From: Phoenix dactylifera
Taxonomy: Eukaryota > Streptophyta > Magnoliopsida > Arecales > Arecaceae
Reading direction: 5' to 3'
Length of the DNA stretch: 64,000 nucleotides
Assembly: GCF_009389715.1 (NCBI RefSeq)
Contig: NC_052393.1
Coordinates: 4,030,001 to 4,094,000, forward strand
Made by a program: the position numbers and the translations under genes
Shown here: piece after piece, positions 22,434-34,860 of the stretch
Layout of the letters: every line of letters begins with the position of its first letter
Numbering within the stretch: position 1 is the first letter of the stretch
The notes under the pieces: model-generated
Database searches by the model: none
What the model was told of the DNA's origin: nothing
What the model saw: only the letters and a program-made list of their open reading frames with translations

Positions 22434-22649
22434 CGTATGAGCGCGTATCTAGTCCCATATCGGTTATTCGCTGGTTAGATTTTGAGCATTAATGCAGAAT
22501 CAAGGAACCAAATAATACCTTCTAATTACTCATTTGGGGTGAGATTCTGGATTATTACAATTTGTATCAGAACAAACCTAGCCCAGGATCAAAAAATTCA
22601 AATAATACCATCCGACTAACTATTTTAAGTGAGGTTCTAGATTATTACA
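22434..22649 (+). mobile_element. Truncated TRIM at the start of unit C
   Basis: Same structure as 14063-14288: LTR from TGTGAGGATTCG, primer-site remnant TTTGTATCAGAAC, then a partial second LTR ending GATTATTACA. Confidence 0.65.
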
Positions 22650-22984
22650 GGATGCATTCAACAATCATTGCCTATGACAATGTCATGGTTGCTCGTGCAC
22701 CGAAGTATTCGTTTCAATATCTAAGTGCTGTTAATTTGGTTAACCCACATTGATTCAGAAAGGAAAATTCCAGCTTGGTAAGTCCTTCTGTAATGCCCAT
22801 GTATATAATATAATTCCAATGTAGGGTCCATGGTTTTATCCCATCCGGCCACCAATCTTTTGTATCACCACCGTTAATCAAGATAGTTTGTGGCTAGGAT
22901 CTTAGATCTGGTTGCATGAGAGTATTGGCTATCTCTCCATCATTTGATTATGAAAATTAGTAAAATAGTTGGTGGAAACTAGTA

Positions 22985-23210
22985 ATTCTGGTTTAAGTTG
23001 GGTCGATTCGGGTCGTTGGGTAAACGATCCAAAATTGACCCAATAAAAAAAAGGATTGGGTCAGGTTTGGGTTGGATCGAGATTCAGTAAACTCAGATCT
23101 GATCTGAAAAATACAATGAGTCCAATTTTAAGATCCGACTCAACTCTATGGGTCCTCCAATTCAGATCAGGTTGGGTCGGATCATGGGCCAACCCAACCC
23201 AAACCATCTG
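22985..23210. repeat. GGGT/ACCC-rich block upstream of F-box copy C
   Basis: Counterpart of the block before copy A, ending in GGGCCAACCCAACCC. Confidence 0.45.
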
Positions 23211-23456
23211 CAGCCTTACTCTCCGCTTATTTGATTATGAAAATTAGTAAAATAGCCGGTGGAGCGGAAAGGCGGGTTTTAGGGCGAATGGCGTAAATTT
23301 GATTTTATGTTAAATGTTCGTTTCGTTCGTAGCTGTGTTCTTGCAAGAATCGGAAGGGCGCGATCTCGATCAAGAAACGCAACCAGGAAAAAGAAACCCT
23401 ATAGACTCATCCCATTTCCACCACCACCTCCACCTCCTTTTTTCCGAGCGGCAACA

Positions 23457-24611
23457 ATGGCGTCCGGCGAAAGAAGCAGCAGGAGGTGGGTCACCCGATG
23501 GCCCGATCTCTCTACCGATATCCTGGACGTCATCGTCAAGAAGCTCACCCGCGCCGCCGATTACCTCCACTTCCGTTGCGTCTGCAAGTCCTGGCGCTCC
23601 TTCGCCAAACCCACCAATCTTCCCTCCCACCTCCCTCTCCTCGTGCTCCCCTACGACCCCCACTCCCTACAACGTCACGTTCTCAGCCTCCCCACCAGGG
23701 AGATCCGCACTCTCCTCATCCCCGACCTCGTCGACAGAGTAATCCTCGCCTCCTCCCGCGGCTGGCTCCTCCTGCTCGACCTCAGATACTGGTGCAGACG
23801 CCTCTTCTTGCTGAACCCCCTCACCGGGGCCCAAGTCCAGCTCCCTCCCACCGATGGTTTCCTCCACCTGACCGGCTTCGAATTCTCGTGGAAGGCGTAC
23901 TTGCTTTTGAGCCCGAACTTGGACCCGAGGGATTCCGTGGTGGTGGTCGCCGAGTGCTATCGTAACTCCCGTGAAATCGCCTTCTGTAAATTGGGAGATG
24001 AATCATGGACCGTGATGAATACCGGTTTGGTCACTGAGCTCGTCTCCGTGGCGCACCATGAGGGGAGCCTTTATATGACCGACATGCAAAGCAATGCTTC
24101 GGTTTGTAAAATTGCTTCCCCTTTGAACCCTGAGCCGATCAATTTGCCGAATATTGATCTTGAGGGGTGTTATCTGTTTTTCGTGACAACATCTACGCAG
24201 TTGTTGTTATTTGTTCAATATCATGCAGATCTTGTCCCCGATGATGCTGATTTTGATGATGAACCTTTCGATCATTTTATTGGAGTATTTGAGTTGAAGC
24301 AGGGGAACGCACCCGGATGGAATAAGATCGAAGGCATTCATGGAAATAAATTGTACATGGCAATGGAGCTATTTCCGACCTACCTTGTTTTCGGTTGGGC
24401 TATTCCTGGACGCAGAGGAGATTGCATTTTCTATAGCAGTGCTTCTGGCTTTTCATATAGACAGCTGAAGGGCGATTTTCATGAAATAGATGATTTTGAC
24501 TTCGAGACCGGCAACCATGAACGAATAATTCGTACTTGGGCGGATTCAACGTCGAATAAGCGGCTGGCTCCTTTTTGGATCGAGCTCAATCTCTGCAAAA
24601 TGTTGGAATAG
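23457..24611 (+). CDS. F-box protein with C-terminal DUF295 domain, copy C
   Basis: 384 residues, single exon, MASGE start. The F-box at about 14-55 (WPDLSTDILDVIVKKL, CVCKSWRSF) and DUF295 region are intact, with the same length as copy A. It differs from A around residues 75-115 (TLLIPDLVDRV, LRYWCRR) and near the C-terminus (ETGNHERIIRTWADS). The expected role is substrate adaptor of an SCF ubiquitin ligase. The frame extends 50 codons upstream as in A, but that part is probably 5' UTR. Confidence 0.85.
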   Translation: MASGERSSRRWVTRWPDLSTDILDVIVKKLTRAADYLHFRCVCKSWRSFAKPTNLPSHLPLLVLPYDPHSLQRHVLSLPTREIRTLLIPDLVDRVILASSRGWLLLLDLRYWCRRLFLLNPLTGAQVQLPPTDGFLHLTGFEFSWKAYLLLSPNLDPRDSVVVVAECYRNSREIAFCKLGDESWTVMNTGLVTELVSVAHHEGSLYMTDMQSNASVCKIASPLNPEPINLPNIDLEGCYLFFVTTSTQLLLFVQYHADLVPDDADFDDEPFDHFIGVFELKQGNAPGWNKIEGIHGNKLYMAMELFPTYLVFGWAIPGRRGDCIFYSSASGFSYRQLKGDFHEIDDFDFETGNHERIIRTWADSTSNKRLAPFWIELNLCKMLE

Positions 24612-27600
24612 AGTCCAGTTCAGGTAATGATTGAAAACCATCTTCTATACTTTGAAATTATTTTACAGTCTTGGTTACTTATCTGATTAGATGTGAGATG
24701 GCATTGTGTGGCTTCCTGAAAATATTTTCTGGAAAAGGAAACTAACATTGATTCAGAACTAAAACTGTAGTTTGATGATATTGCAGTTTATGGCTTATGC
24801 TCTGCCAATTGTACAATCATTCCTACAGCACAGTTTTGCACTTAAACTGCCGAGCTGAAATATTTGATCTGCTGTACTTTTCCTCGCACTGGAGAATAAA
24901 TGTTGTTAAACAAGCAGCTTAGTGCTGATACATTGATAATCTTATATGCCTTGATAGAACTTTTGACTTGGCATGAGGTTACAATGCACACTTGCTTTCT
25001 GCAATCTCCTATATAGAAAAATGATTCGCTTAATGTGATTGTCCTCTCATGACACTTTTGATTCTTATCTATATGAGACAGAAGTTTCAATATTTCAATT
25101 TTTATCTTCTTTTTTATTATTCTTGAAAGGTGATGTAGGACTCACTAAAATTTTAGTTGAGTGATGCTTCAGTAAATCATGCTTTATGAACTTAGGCATG
25201 GGATAGGTGTGTTTGAAGTCCTTCAATTTTTTGCTTTTCAGTTCGTTTTATCCTTTTCAGTTTGAATCTCCTTTGAAATCATGCAATGACAATGCTTTAT
25301 AAGTAAAGAAGTTTAATTAGGTGTCGGAATTAGATGTGAGATGGCATTGTGTGGCTTCCTGAAAATATTTTCTGGAAAAGGAAACTAACATTGATTCGGA
25401 ACTAAAACTGTAGTTTGATGATATTGCAGTTTATGGCTTATGCTCTGCCAATTGTACAATCATTCCTACAGCACAGTTTTGCACTTAAACTGCCGAGCTG
25501 AATCTCGTTTGAAATCATGCAATGACAATGCTTTATAAGTAAAGAAGTTTAATTAGGTGTAGGAATTAGATTGATGTGCCAATTGCCTTTTTGTGTTCAT
25601 AATGATTTCCACGAGCCATTGCTTTGTAGGTTGATTCATCCTTATTACCTAGCTTGTGGCTCAATAATTTATATTACACAAGCCTTCACTCTTCAAACAT
25701 TTTTTGCTTTAACAATTAATTACATTTTAGTCATGTATGTTAAAGTTTTTACCCCACTGAGCCTACATCATTTGTTATCAAGGCTCAAAAGCAATATAGG
25801 AGGAGCCATTTCATACAGACCAACAGTTGTCTAGTTGAGATCATTTTTTTTCTTAAGCCATACCTGCTTAATGTATGAAATAGCAGTGAAAACCATGCTT
25901 TGTCTATAGACCCTAATACCCTAATATAGGCTAATCTTGTACAAGTTTCTTAGTTATAATAATGTAAACTTCTGAGTATTTTCAGACCCACAAAAAAAAC
26001 GAAGAAAAGTAGAACTGAGAATGCAAGGGCGTGTGAAACCATTAAAATAACAGGGTACAAAAAAAGGTATAAATAGATTGTGGGCACATAGTGTGATGAT
26101 CCGTGCGGGCTTGTGTTTAGTTCCACATCGGTTATTCGCTGGGTAGATCTTGGATACTTATATAGGATCAAGGAACCCAAACAATACCTTTTAGTTGGTC
26201 ATTTTGGGTGAGATCTTAAGTTGTTACACATACGATGATGATTGACAGATATTCTCGTTGAAGGTAGAGGCTTGGAGTTATATCTTCAGGTTAGGAAAAA
26301 GGATTGAGAAGAATCGGATAATCTTTCTACAAAAGTTTTGAGAAGATGGGGTAGGATTTCAGTGACAACAAATAGCTAAGTAGATAAAATGATTTACAAA
26401 TCTGGCCTCGAATAAATATGGCATGTCGGTATTGCACATACGTTTTGCAGTTAATGTTTTCTCTCCTCCTCCTTTGTTTATGTTATTATGCATTAATGCT
26501 ACCCTGACACGGTCTATTAACACATGCATTGATATAATGCTTTCTAGATTTCAGAAAATAAAAAAGAACATGGGTCTGAAGCCTCCAGTGATCCATATAG
26601 TTTAGCTTTTAATGAGTCTCCGTTTCAATCATGAAAGTATGCATGCTCACTAATTTGCTCTAAGGGAGAGAATCTCAAGTTTAGGATCTTTCATTGGACT
26701 TCAAAAATGTTGGTCGAGTAGAGACTTTGTTAAGAAAATATTCAAATGAACGCTCTTGAAATTTGAATATTCTGTAGGATGTTTTTTGAGGAAATAATTT
26801 GTTGGATGAATTTCTTAGAAACAGTTTGAACCAAGCTGCCAATATTCCGCATCAAGCTTGGGGCATGCCCTTAATAGCTGGAAATTTCTATCCAAGCTAC
26901 CAAACCTGTAAGTATCTTAAGCTGTAACTAACCACATGGTTGATTGCCAGATCTGAAAGCATATTTTGTACAGAATTTATCCATAGATCACTAGAAAAGA
27001 AATATTATATTCAGTGAAACAAATAAAATCTAAAGAAAAAGAGATAGTGAGATTGTATGGTGGAAATTATAGGACATTATATAAATATCTCATGATACTA
27101 TCATATAGAGGGATAGATAGGTAATTATAATAATTAATCCAATCCAAAAGGCAATGATGTCCTCAGAGATGTGCAAAGGTCACTTCTCAAAAGACAACTT
27201 TGGAATGGGGAAACCTAATTATTATGTCACATGTTTAGTAATTTCAAAATGATAGTTGTGGGAAGAGCAATTTTTCACCCGGTGAAGACAACATCCATAT
27301 CCAACATAATCTGATTCCATGAAAATCCAACTTCAGCACGATAGGAATAAAATCATCTAAAAACCACCAACCCTATGCTCATCTCTTCAAATCATAGAAT
27401 ATTTCTCAATTTACTTTTTTTTTTTTCACTTCCAAACTTGTGATTTGCACTTCTTCATGCTTGCCAAAAAAAAAAAACTCTGGCAATGGTGGGAGAAAAA
27501 AAGGAGAAACCAATCCCACTCGATGAGATATTCTATTTTAGCAACATATATGCATATATAAACATGTGGTGACTCATAGTGGCTTGTATAGTATGTACAA

Positions 27601-28882
27601 CTGCGCTATGCTGTAGTATTGGCTAGATCTGTAACTATGAGCTGTACGCAATCGTGTATATGACAGGTGTTTATTGTCTAAGAAGTAAATACTGAGCAAT
27701 ACTTAGAGCAATCTAGGATTTAAATGTTGAGTAGCGAAGAACATAATTTCTCCTCTTTAATTTACTAGGTTATAAAAGTAAATTTTCATATGTAATATTG
27801 CAGAACAAGTCATAATTAGCACCAAGTTGGATGACGGAACCTTCTAACATGACAATTTTACTTGGCTGGGATTTTTTTTTTTCTGGTTGACTTTTGACCC
27901 CCGGTGCTTTTCTGTCAGTCTCACTAAGGGGTATGATTCGACAGCTGACATTTGTAACTTTCTTTATTAGTGATTGATCTTTCATATCTGCGATCCACAA
28001 CTTGCTCAATTCTTCTGCGATCCTTGACTTTTATCCTTTCTGCGAGACACCCACGCTTTAGTCAGATAAAGGTGATACTACTTATTAAAGAAAGGCAAGA
28101 AAATGTCGCAATGCGTTTTTGCTGGTTGATATTACCAAATCAAGGATGAAGAAAGCGTGTTGGAGACACGGAATATTCAGATTATCCTATCATTTTTTAA
28201 AAAATTCATTTTGGAGCAACTTCAGCTTGATGTATCCAACATCTGAGACTCTGAGGATTATCTGACCATCAAGTTTAGTTTGATTTCTTGAGTCTTTTCC
28301 GTGCATCATCTCCATAATCGAAGTTTAGTTTGAATTTTTAAGTCTTTGCCATGCATGATCGCCATAATCACTTCCTATATTCTGTGATGAAATATCTTAA
28401 ACATTCATTACAGAAACCCTTTCAATCGATAAAAGTCTCTATTTTTCTCATTTAGTTGTTTTCCACTGATAGATTCTAGACTCTTTGGTATATCTTCTTC
28501 ATTAGTTTTTTCAAGGAGATGCTGTGTGTAGTTTGTAAAAAATTATTTTTCTATTACGTTCCACATCTGATGCATTTCTCTGGTTTGTTTTCTCCCTTGG
28601 ACTGATAATGAATAGCTGATCTTTGCAGGACCTGCAAAAGCTTGAACCTAGGTGCGGCAGACAAGTCAAGCTTGAATCTGGGAAGAGGCAACCTTTGCTG
28701 AAGTAGCACAGATGCATATATTTGTTGCAGTTCTAGAATGTATTTTTTTTTCACTTTTTCTCTAGTTCTTTTACTAGTTGAGAAAGTCCTCTCACTGAAT
28801 GAAAGTCTGCTTTTTGGCTGCTCGTATTTTTCCTTTCTTTTCCTTTTTTTTTTTTCTCTCTTTTGTCTTTTCTATTTTCTAC
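24612..28882. other. Long region downstream of F-box C
   Basis: No gene is seen. It is collinear with 44547-48960 of unit D, except for a local duplication: the stretch from GAGATGGCATTGTGTGGC through GCACTTAAACTGCCGAGCTG occurs at about 24690-24858 and again at about 25331-25502. The first copy continues as in unit D, the second as in units A and B. A solo TRIM LTR lies at 26092-26228. Acceptor-like TTTGCAG occurs at about 28622-28629. Confidence 0.45.
26092..26228 (+). mobile_element. Solo TRIM LTR (137 bp)
   Basis: It starts TGTGATGATCCGTGCGGG and ends AAGTTGTTACA, the same 137-bp length as each LTR of the complete copy at 45913-46344. The flanks are CATAG and CATAC, the same site and nearly the same target duplication as in unit D. 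This is one ancestral insertion that lost its interior by LTR-LTR recombination in this unit. Confidence 0.8.
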
Positions 28883-30926
28883 ACGAGTGAGGCTGATATC
28901 AAGGTTTTAGCGGCGAGTTGGTCATCCGACCAATCTCCTCGAGCTCGGCATTCCTCACATCCCAGTGTGGCTAAGCCTGAAGTCCACTCTGGCCTAGAAT
29001 ACGAGGTGTCAGTTCTTACCTAAGAGAAGATGGACTTGCTTCGAGCCCAACATTTCGTTCCTTCCAAGTTCACTTTTGAGCTCGCCGGTCCTAGGATCGG
29101 GTAACTAATCCTGCTCCTTCTCAGTTCGACCTGTACTAGAAAGCTCTCAAAGCTGGGCTTAGATTGCCCCTCCACCCTTTCATCATTCAGTTGATGAGGG
29201 TTTATAACCTCATCCAGACTCAACTAGTTCCGAACTTCTTACGGGTCATCATAGGTATTTTTGCCCTCTATTTTCTTCATAACATCCATGCCTTGGTTTC
29301 TCTTTTTTGGGGGATGCTTCACTTTAAAGAGGCATCCTCGAAAAAGTAATTGGTGGTATTTTTCTCCTCAGAAAAGCCGCTAATTGATTCGAGGTACTTC
29401 TTCTATTCACGGATGGAAGGAGACATCTTTTTTCGTTTCTTCTGAGCAGCCATGGTGGTTTGAGACCCTGTAGGCGACACTTCAGAGGTCTTTGAACTGA
29501 CCTCCACAGTTGTCCAGTGATGATCAGGGATCCTTGGACACTCTTTTTAAATTGATGATTTGTCTGTTGCAAAAATTGTTATCCAAGGAAACACTAATCA
29601 ATGTTGGCTTCAGCCCAACCGACCCTTAGGATAAAATTCTTTAGATTTTTAATCTTTTCACCTCGTCATTAAGTTCTATTGTCTAACATTCTCGTCAGCC
29701 TTGCAGCTGTTGCAGCTATGAAGACTAACCTAACATTGATTCGAAATCTATGTGCAAGAGAGCGGCTGTGACATCTGGGGTTGGAACTCCTCAGAAGAAG
29801 AAGATGAAGAAAGAATCTACTTCAGGTCTTTTTGAGGCCATGGTTGAGGCCTCTATTCCTAAGGTCTCTATTCCTGAAGTGCCGGAACCTCGAATAGAAA
29901 GTGTGGAGCTCAATCCTGAGGTCGAGATCATGTCACCCATCTGGTCGCTCCTCTAGAAGGGCTTGTCCTTGCCTAGCTATCCATCGCCGCTCTGACTGCC
30001 TCTCCGACATCATACGATGCTTCTACCTCAACCCAAGCTAGTCTAATTTCATCAGCTCCACTGGAACACAGCTCCGTAGCTCCATCCTCCACATCGAGCT
30101 CCTAGGGTCATGCTGTCCTTGGGTCATGTTGCTTCTGAATTCTACATCCCGAGGTGGTCGGTTAAAGCTTTAGACTCGGCTTTGTTGTCTCCTTAGGTGT
30201 CCAGAGACAGTTCATGATGTTTAGCTGTAGGGTGATAAAAATATCGTAAGATCTGTCCAGGTCAATGACTTAATTGACAGAACTTTTACCTCGATCATCT
30301 GGGTAAGTTTCTGTACTAATATTTTATAAAGTGTTTTAATTCGGATATTGATCACTTCTTTTCTGCAACATGCTCACAAGGCTTGTTATATGTACGAGGC
30401 CATTATGACGCTTAGGCATCATGTCTCGGACGTTGAGGCGAAATGGAAGGCTGTCGAGCAGAAAGTTACTGAGGTCGAGGTGAAGTCAAGGGCCGATCTT
30501 AAGCAGGCAGAGGAGCTAGCTCGGCTAGCTGAGGAGAGGGCGAGGAAGGCTAAGGAAAAGATTGAGTTAGTAGAAGTGCAAGCCTCGACTACTCGAACTC
30601 GTGCAATGATATCCGACAGCCATCTTTCTGAGGCTAGAGTGGCCTTCTTGGCATTCGAACAATGAGTAGCAGAGCTATTTGCGAAAATTGGTCAGGCCGA
30701 GTAGGAGGCTGTCAAGGCCAAGGAGATGGCTAGTAGGGCCTAAGAGAGGGCCACTCGGGCGCTTAAGGAGTTCTTTGCTTCAGATAAATTTAAGGCGAAG
30801 TCTGTTGAGAATGCCACCAATGCGTTTGCAAAAGGTTTTGAAGACTATCGAGCTCAAGTCCTTCGATTTTACCTAGAGATGGATTTCAACATCCTTCATA
30901 TTGACCTCGACAATGACGAGGAGTGA
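28883..30926 (+). pseudogene. Transposase_28 / basic linker / coiled-coil gene, unit C
   Basis: Single copy here, without the internal duplication of A and B. The start is ACG as in B2. Stops and a frameshift break exon 1 (after SVLT and after the AGP segment), but RLPLHPFIIQLMRVYNLIQT and LVPNFLRVIIGIFALYFL are preserved. Exon 2 (about 29718 on) keeps the basic linker PQKKKMKKESTSG. The coiled-coil exon is open for 105 codons (30348-30665). The true 3' end is kept only here: AKGFEDYRAQVLRFYLEM, then HIDLDNDEE and TGA at 30924-30926. It aligns with the QVQQFCPG region of the gypsy-borne gene. Confidence 0.65.
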
Positions 30927-31500
30927 TACTCCTATCCTCCCAATTACTATGGCAATAAATAATAACTACCTGCCCCATAGCAAGTCCGTAGTCACATCAA
31001 GTCATATCCTACTTACCAAACATATTTAGATCGCATGTCATGACATGTTGAAGGATGACAGTTATAACAAACTACTTGTGTGCTATTAATGGATTTTGAT
31101 GTCCTTTCTTTACAACGAGCACTTCTCTTGACTTCATCATGAATGCTTTCTATTAGGAAGCCTCATAGCAGTAACCATTGCAGTGGATGCTCCATTTTCG
31201 TGAATCCTTTCATGTTGGCTTTAAGGCATGCTGCTGCTTTCGAGTTTCAACGATATTTGATTCATTAGAGCACAACCTTTTAAAATGGGCTTTCTAGGAA
31301 ACATCGAAACCAGGTACATTAATCTACATGCTTTTCATTTATGCGTCGTTTCATTTACATATTGCCATCAGTTTTTGTCAGCTGTGTCGTTGTTGTCTTG
31401 TGCTTACCTGCATCCATTTCCTCAATTGGTATCTGCAATGTTTCAGTTAATTTGACAAATCGTGACTTGTTAAGCATACGATCACATCGACTTTATATGT
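30927..31500. other. Spacer of unit C, left of the insertion
   Basis: Counterpart of the start of the A/B and B/C spacers. It ends in TATGT (31496-31500), the left target duplication of the 9.7-kb element. Confidence 0.55.
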
Positions 31501-32497
31501 TGATGGAAAATGGATCGTCCTACTTACAACAATGAGGGCCACTCAATTTCGGCCAAATAGGCCCCAGCACCGACCGGGCCGGATATCGGCCCCGCCCAGA
31601 GCCAGTTCGAGCCCAGACTCCGCCGAAGGCACAGTTGACCTCGGCCGAATATCTCCGCTGCCGCGGCCTACAGCAATCTTCTAATTGTCATGATGACGTT
31701 CCGTGCCCAAGTATGGGACGTCCTAAAAATTTCTTCGACCTCGGGGCGCCTCCTGTATTCGCGGACTCGCCTCGACCAAGCTCGGGACGCCTTCTGTATT
31801 CGCCGACTTGCCCTGACCAAGCTCGGGGCACCTTCCTTATTCGCCGACGCGCCCCAACTGAGCTCGGGGCACCCTCGCCTATGATACGCCCCGACCCTTG
31901 ACCTCGGGGCGCTCTGCCGAGCACACCTCGAAACCCGGGGTGCTAGGCTAACCTCAGCACCCGTCAAGCCGACTTCGCCAAATACATGATGCGACCTCTC
32001 AACAAACTTGGCCTTGCCAACGGCTGCATCCATGTGCGTGCCTACGCCCTCCTACGTAGCCGTACATCGCGACACCACTACGCCATGCTTGCTGGCTCAC
32101 GACAGTCAAGAATAGCGCCATGATACTCTAGCCATACCCTGCTACGACTGTCAATGTCTTACCACTCACAAGGATGGACCGCACCATGCGCCACAAGCAA
32201 GCTCTGGCTGCACACCATCTCCACTCATGATGAAAATGGGCCATACCTCCGCCACCTGGGCGCCACCACCGGGGCTATAAATGACCCCATTAGGTAACAC
32301 CTAAGGAACTTTTTTGCTGGACCAACTGAATACCACACTGACTTGATCGTCGGAGGGCCCTCACCAGAAAAACCGGTAAGGCTTTGTGCACGTACGCCAC
32401 CGCGTGGGAAGTGGCTTCCATCTTTTTCTTCCACACTCCGGCAGCTCCCTCGACTCCTCCGGCATGGTCACCCTCGGGACAGATTTGAACCATAATA
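31501..32497 (+). repeat. 5' LTR of element 2 (997 bp)
   Basis: It matches the 3' LTR from TGATGG to GAACCATAATA. It contains about three GCTCGGGGC...GTATTCGCCGACT subrepeats of about 43 bp (31737-31870) and about 200 bp that are missing in the 3' LTR. Its outer open frames are not genes. Confidence 0.85.
32276..32282 (+). promoter_or_regulatory. TATA box in the 5' LTR
   Basis: GGGGCTATAAATGACCCC occurs here and at 40993-40999 in the 3' LTR. It is the likely core promoter for the sense transcript. Confidence 0.5.
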
Positions 32498-32499
32498 TT

Positions 32500-32518
32500 T
32501 GGCGCTAGAAGAAGGGCC
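32500..32518 (+). other. Primer-binding-site candidate of element 2
   Basis: TGGCGCTAGAAGAAGGGCC starts 2 bp after the LTR end. It is conserved in element 1. The tRNA was not identified. Confidence 0.5.
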
Positions 32519-32699
32519 TGAGTCGTGATCATGAGGCTAAGGAGTCACGGAGCTCCAAACATATCGAGCAGCCGAGTACCAATGCCCGGCTACTCCCTTC
32601 AAAGTCCACCTCCTGCAGCGCCCACACCAGCAAACCAGATTCCTCAGGTCTAGCCATAGCAGTTTTACCTCCTCGCTTAGCAAGTCCAAGCTCTTACCA

Positions 32700-33143
32700 C
32701 AGCTGTTCAAAGCCTTCAACCGGTAGGAGCCTCATTAATCGCCGAGCTCGATAGAAAAGTTGAGAAAGTGGGGCGACAAGTTCAGATGCTCTGGCTCAAG
32801 TTGTAGAACGCCACGAAGAGCGCCATTGATCGAGGAGCAGATCCCCCTGAAGGTCCAGTAATTATGCCCCCCTCCAAGGTTTCAAAAAGTACACTCCCCT
32901 TACATCCTTCCAGACAGAGATCCTCATGGAAATCGAGGGTTGCGGCTATTTTTGACCTCCACCGAAAATGCGACCGTCAGGGTCGCGGAAGCATTCAGAC
33001 AAATACTGACACTTCCACAAAGACCACGGTCATGACACGAAAGACTGTTACCAGCTCCGTGATAAGATTGAAGCGATTGTCCGCCAAGATCTGCTGAGAC
33101 GGTTTGTCTGTGGGCAAGCCGATAGAATGGAGCTCGAGGCATA
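32700..33143 (+). pseudogene. gag remnant of element 2
   Basis: LIAELDRKVEKVGRQVQ near 32732 corresponds to the gag part of element 1. From about 32998 a frame reads DKY, stop (TGA 33007-33009), then HFHKDHGHDTKDCYQLRDKI, the plant gypsy gag C-terminal motif. The stop replaces the usual Cys codon (TGC to TGA), and another stop lies in the upstream frame after MLWLKL. Gag cannot be made from this copy. Confidence 0.7.
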
Positions 33144-33439
33144 GAGCCTAGAGCCACCCAACGGGCCCGACAACAATCGCCCCAGCGTAGGCACCATCAA
33201 CACCGCACCTGCGCATCCCGCACGCTAGCAGCTTTCTGACTTCCGGGGGGGCAAGGACGAGGCCGCACCCCCATCAGTCCGGGTCTGACGACCTAGGATG
33301 TAAGCTATAACCCCCGGATGGGACCTTAGCCCCTCCAGATCAGAATTTTTAAATCTCAAAATGTGTCAATTAATAAAGTTACCCTCTGGAATTTTCCCAA
33401 AGTATCTTTGAAACTTCCTAATGGGCTCGACGCATTCCG

Positions 33440-34345
33440 GTTGCCCCCATAGTGCGAGTTATATATTGACAAATCTACAAAATCGTCCTCCGAGCCCGGC
33501 TCGGGATGCCCTCTAGTTTCAACCGAGAGCCAAAGGGCTTCGCAACTGCGAGATCTATCTACATAGTCGTCCCTTGAGCCCGGCTCGGGATGCCCTGCAG
33601 TTTCAACCAGAGCCAAAGGGCCTCACGACTGTAGGATCTATCTCCGAAGTCATCCCTCGAGCTCGGCTTGGGATGCCCTGCAGCTTCAACCGAGAGCCAA
33701 AGGGCCTCGCGACTGTAGGATCTATCTCTGAAGTCGTCCCTCGAGCTCGGCTCGGGACGCCCTGCAATTTCAACCGAGAGCCAAAGGGCCTCGCAACTGC
33801 AGGATCTATCTATAAAGTTGTCCCTCAAGCCCAGCTCGGGACGTCCTGCAGTTTCAACCGAGAGCCAAAGGGCTTCGCAACTGTATAATCTATTTACAAA
33901 CTCGTCCCTCGAGCTAAGCTCGGAACGCCCTGCAGTTTGAACTGAGAGCCAAAGGGCCCTGCAACTGCAAGATCTATTTAAAAAGTCGTTTCTCGAGCTC
34001 GGCTCAGGACACCCTACAGTGCCAACCGAGAGCCAAAGGGTCTTGCGACTGCAAGATCTATCTACAAAGTCGTCCCTCGAGCCTAGCTCGGGATGCCTTG
34101 CAGTTTCAACTGAGAGCCAAAGAGCCTCGCAACTGTAGGATCTATCTACAAAGTCATCCCTCGAGCCCGGCTCGAGACATCCTGCAGTTTCAATCGAGAG
34201 CCAAAAGGCATCGCAACTGTAGGATCTATCTACAAAGTCATCCCTCGAGCTAAGCTTGGGACGCCCTGTAGTTTCAACTGAGAGCCAAAGAGCATCGCAA
34301 CTGCAGGATCTATCTACAAAGTCGTCCCTCGAGCTCGGCTCGGGG
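33440..34345 (+). repeat. Tandem repeat, about 85-bp period, about 10 copies
   Basis: GAGCCAAAGGGC recurs at about 33528, 33610, 33695, 33780, 33865, 33950, 34035, 34120, 34205 and 34290. Each unit also carries GTCCCTCGAGCTCGGCTCGG. Open frames across it come from the repeat. Confidence 0.85.
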
Positions 34346-34860
34346 CGCCCTGCGGCGTCAATGGGGAGCCGCTAAAGAACTTCTCTGTCCGTAGTATTCT
34401 ACAAGTGCGCCCCCCAATCTGAGTGGAGGGCACCCTACGATGTCAACGGAGAACCGTTGAAGAGCACCCCCCATCCGCAGTATTCTACAAGTACGCTTTC
34501 GATCTAAGTGGGGGGCGTCTTGCGGCGTCAATAAAGAGCCATTGAAGATCTCCTTCGTCCCCAGTATTCTACAAGTGCGCCCCCGATCTGAGTGGGGGGC
34601 AGCCTGCGGCGTCAACAGAAAGCCGTTGAAGTGCTCCCCCGTCCGCAGTATTTTACAAGTACACTCTCGATCTAAGTGGGGGGCATCCTGCGGCATCAAC
34701 GGAGAGCCGTTGAAGAGCTCCCCCGTCTACAGTATTCTACAGGTGTGCCCCCGATTTGAGTAGGGGGCCCCCTGCGGCATCAATAGGGGGCCATTGAAGA
34801 GCTCTCCCGTCCATAGTATTCTACTAGTACGCTCCGATTCAGGCGGTGGACACCTTGCGG
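34346..34860 (+). repeat. Tandem repeat, about 85-bp period, about 6 copies
   Basis: AGTATTCTACAAGT-like starts recur at about 34393, 34479, 34563, 34647, 34731 and 34815, with GATCTGAGTGGGGGGC in each unit. It corresponds to one half of the 119-bp unit of element 1 (inverted). Confidence 0.8.

Noticed and set aside
31635-32033. Short frames on both strands of the LTRs (also 40557-40941 and 5230-5544)
   Set aside because: They follow the 43-bp LTR subrepeats and are not conserved as proteins between the LTR copies.
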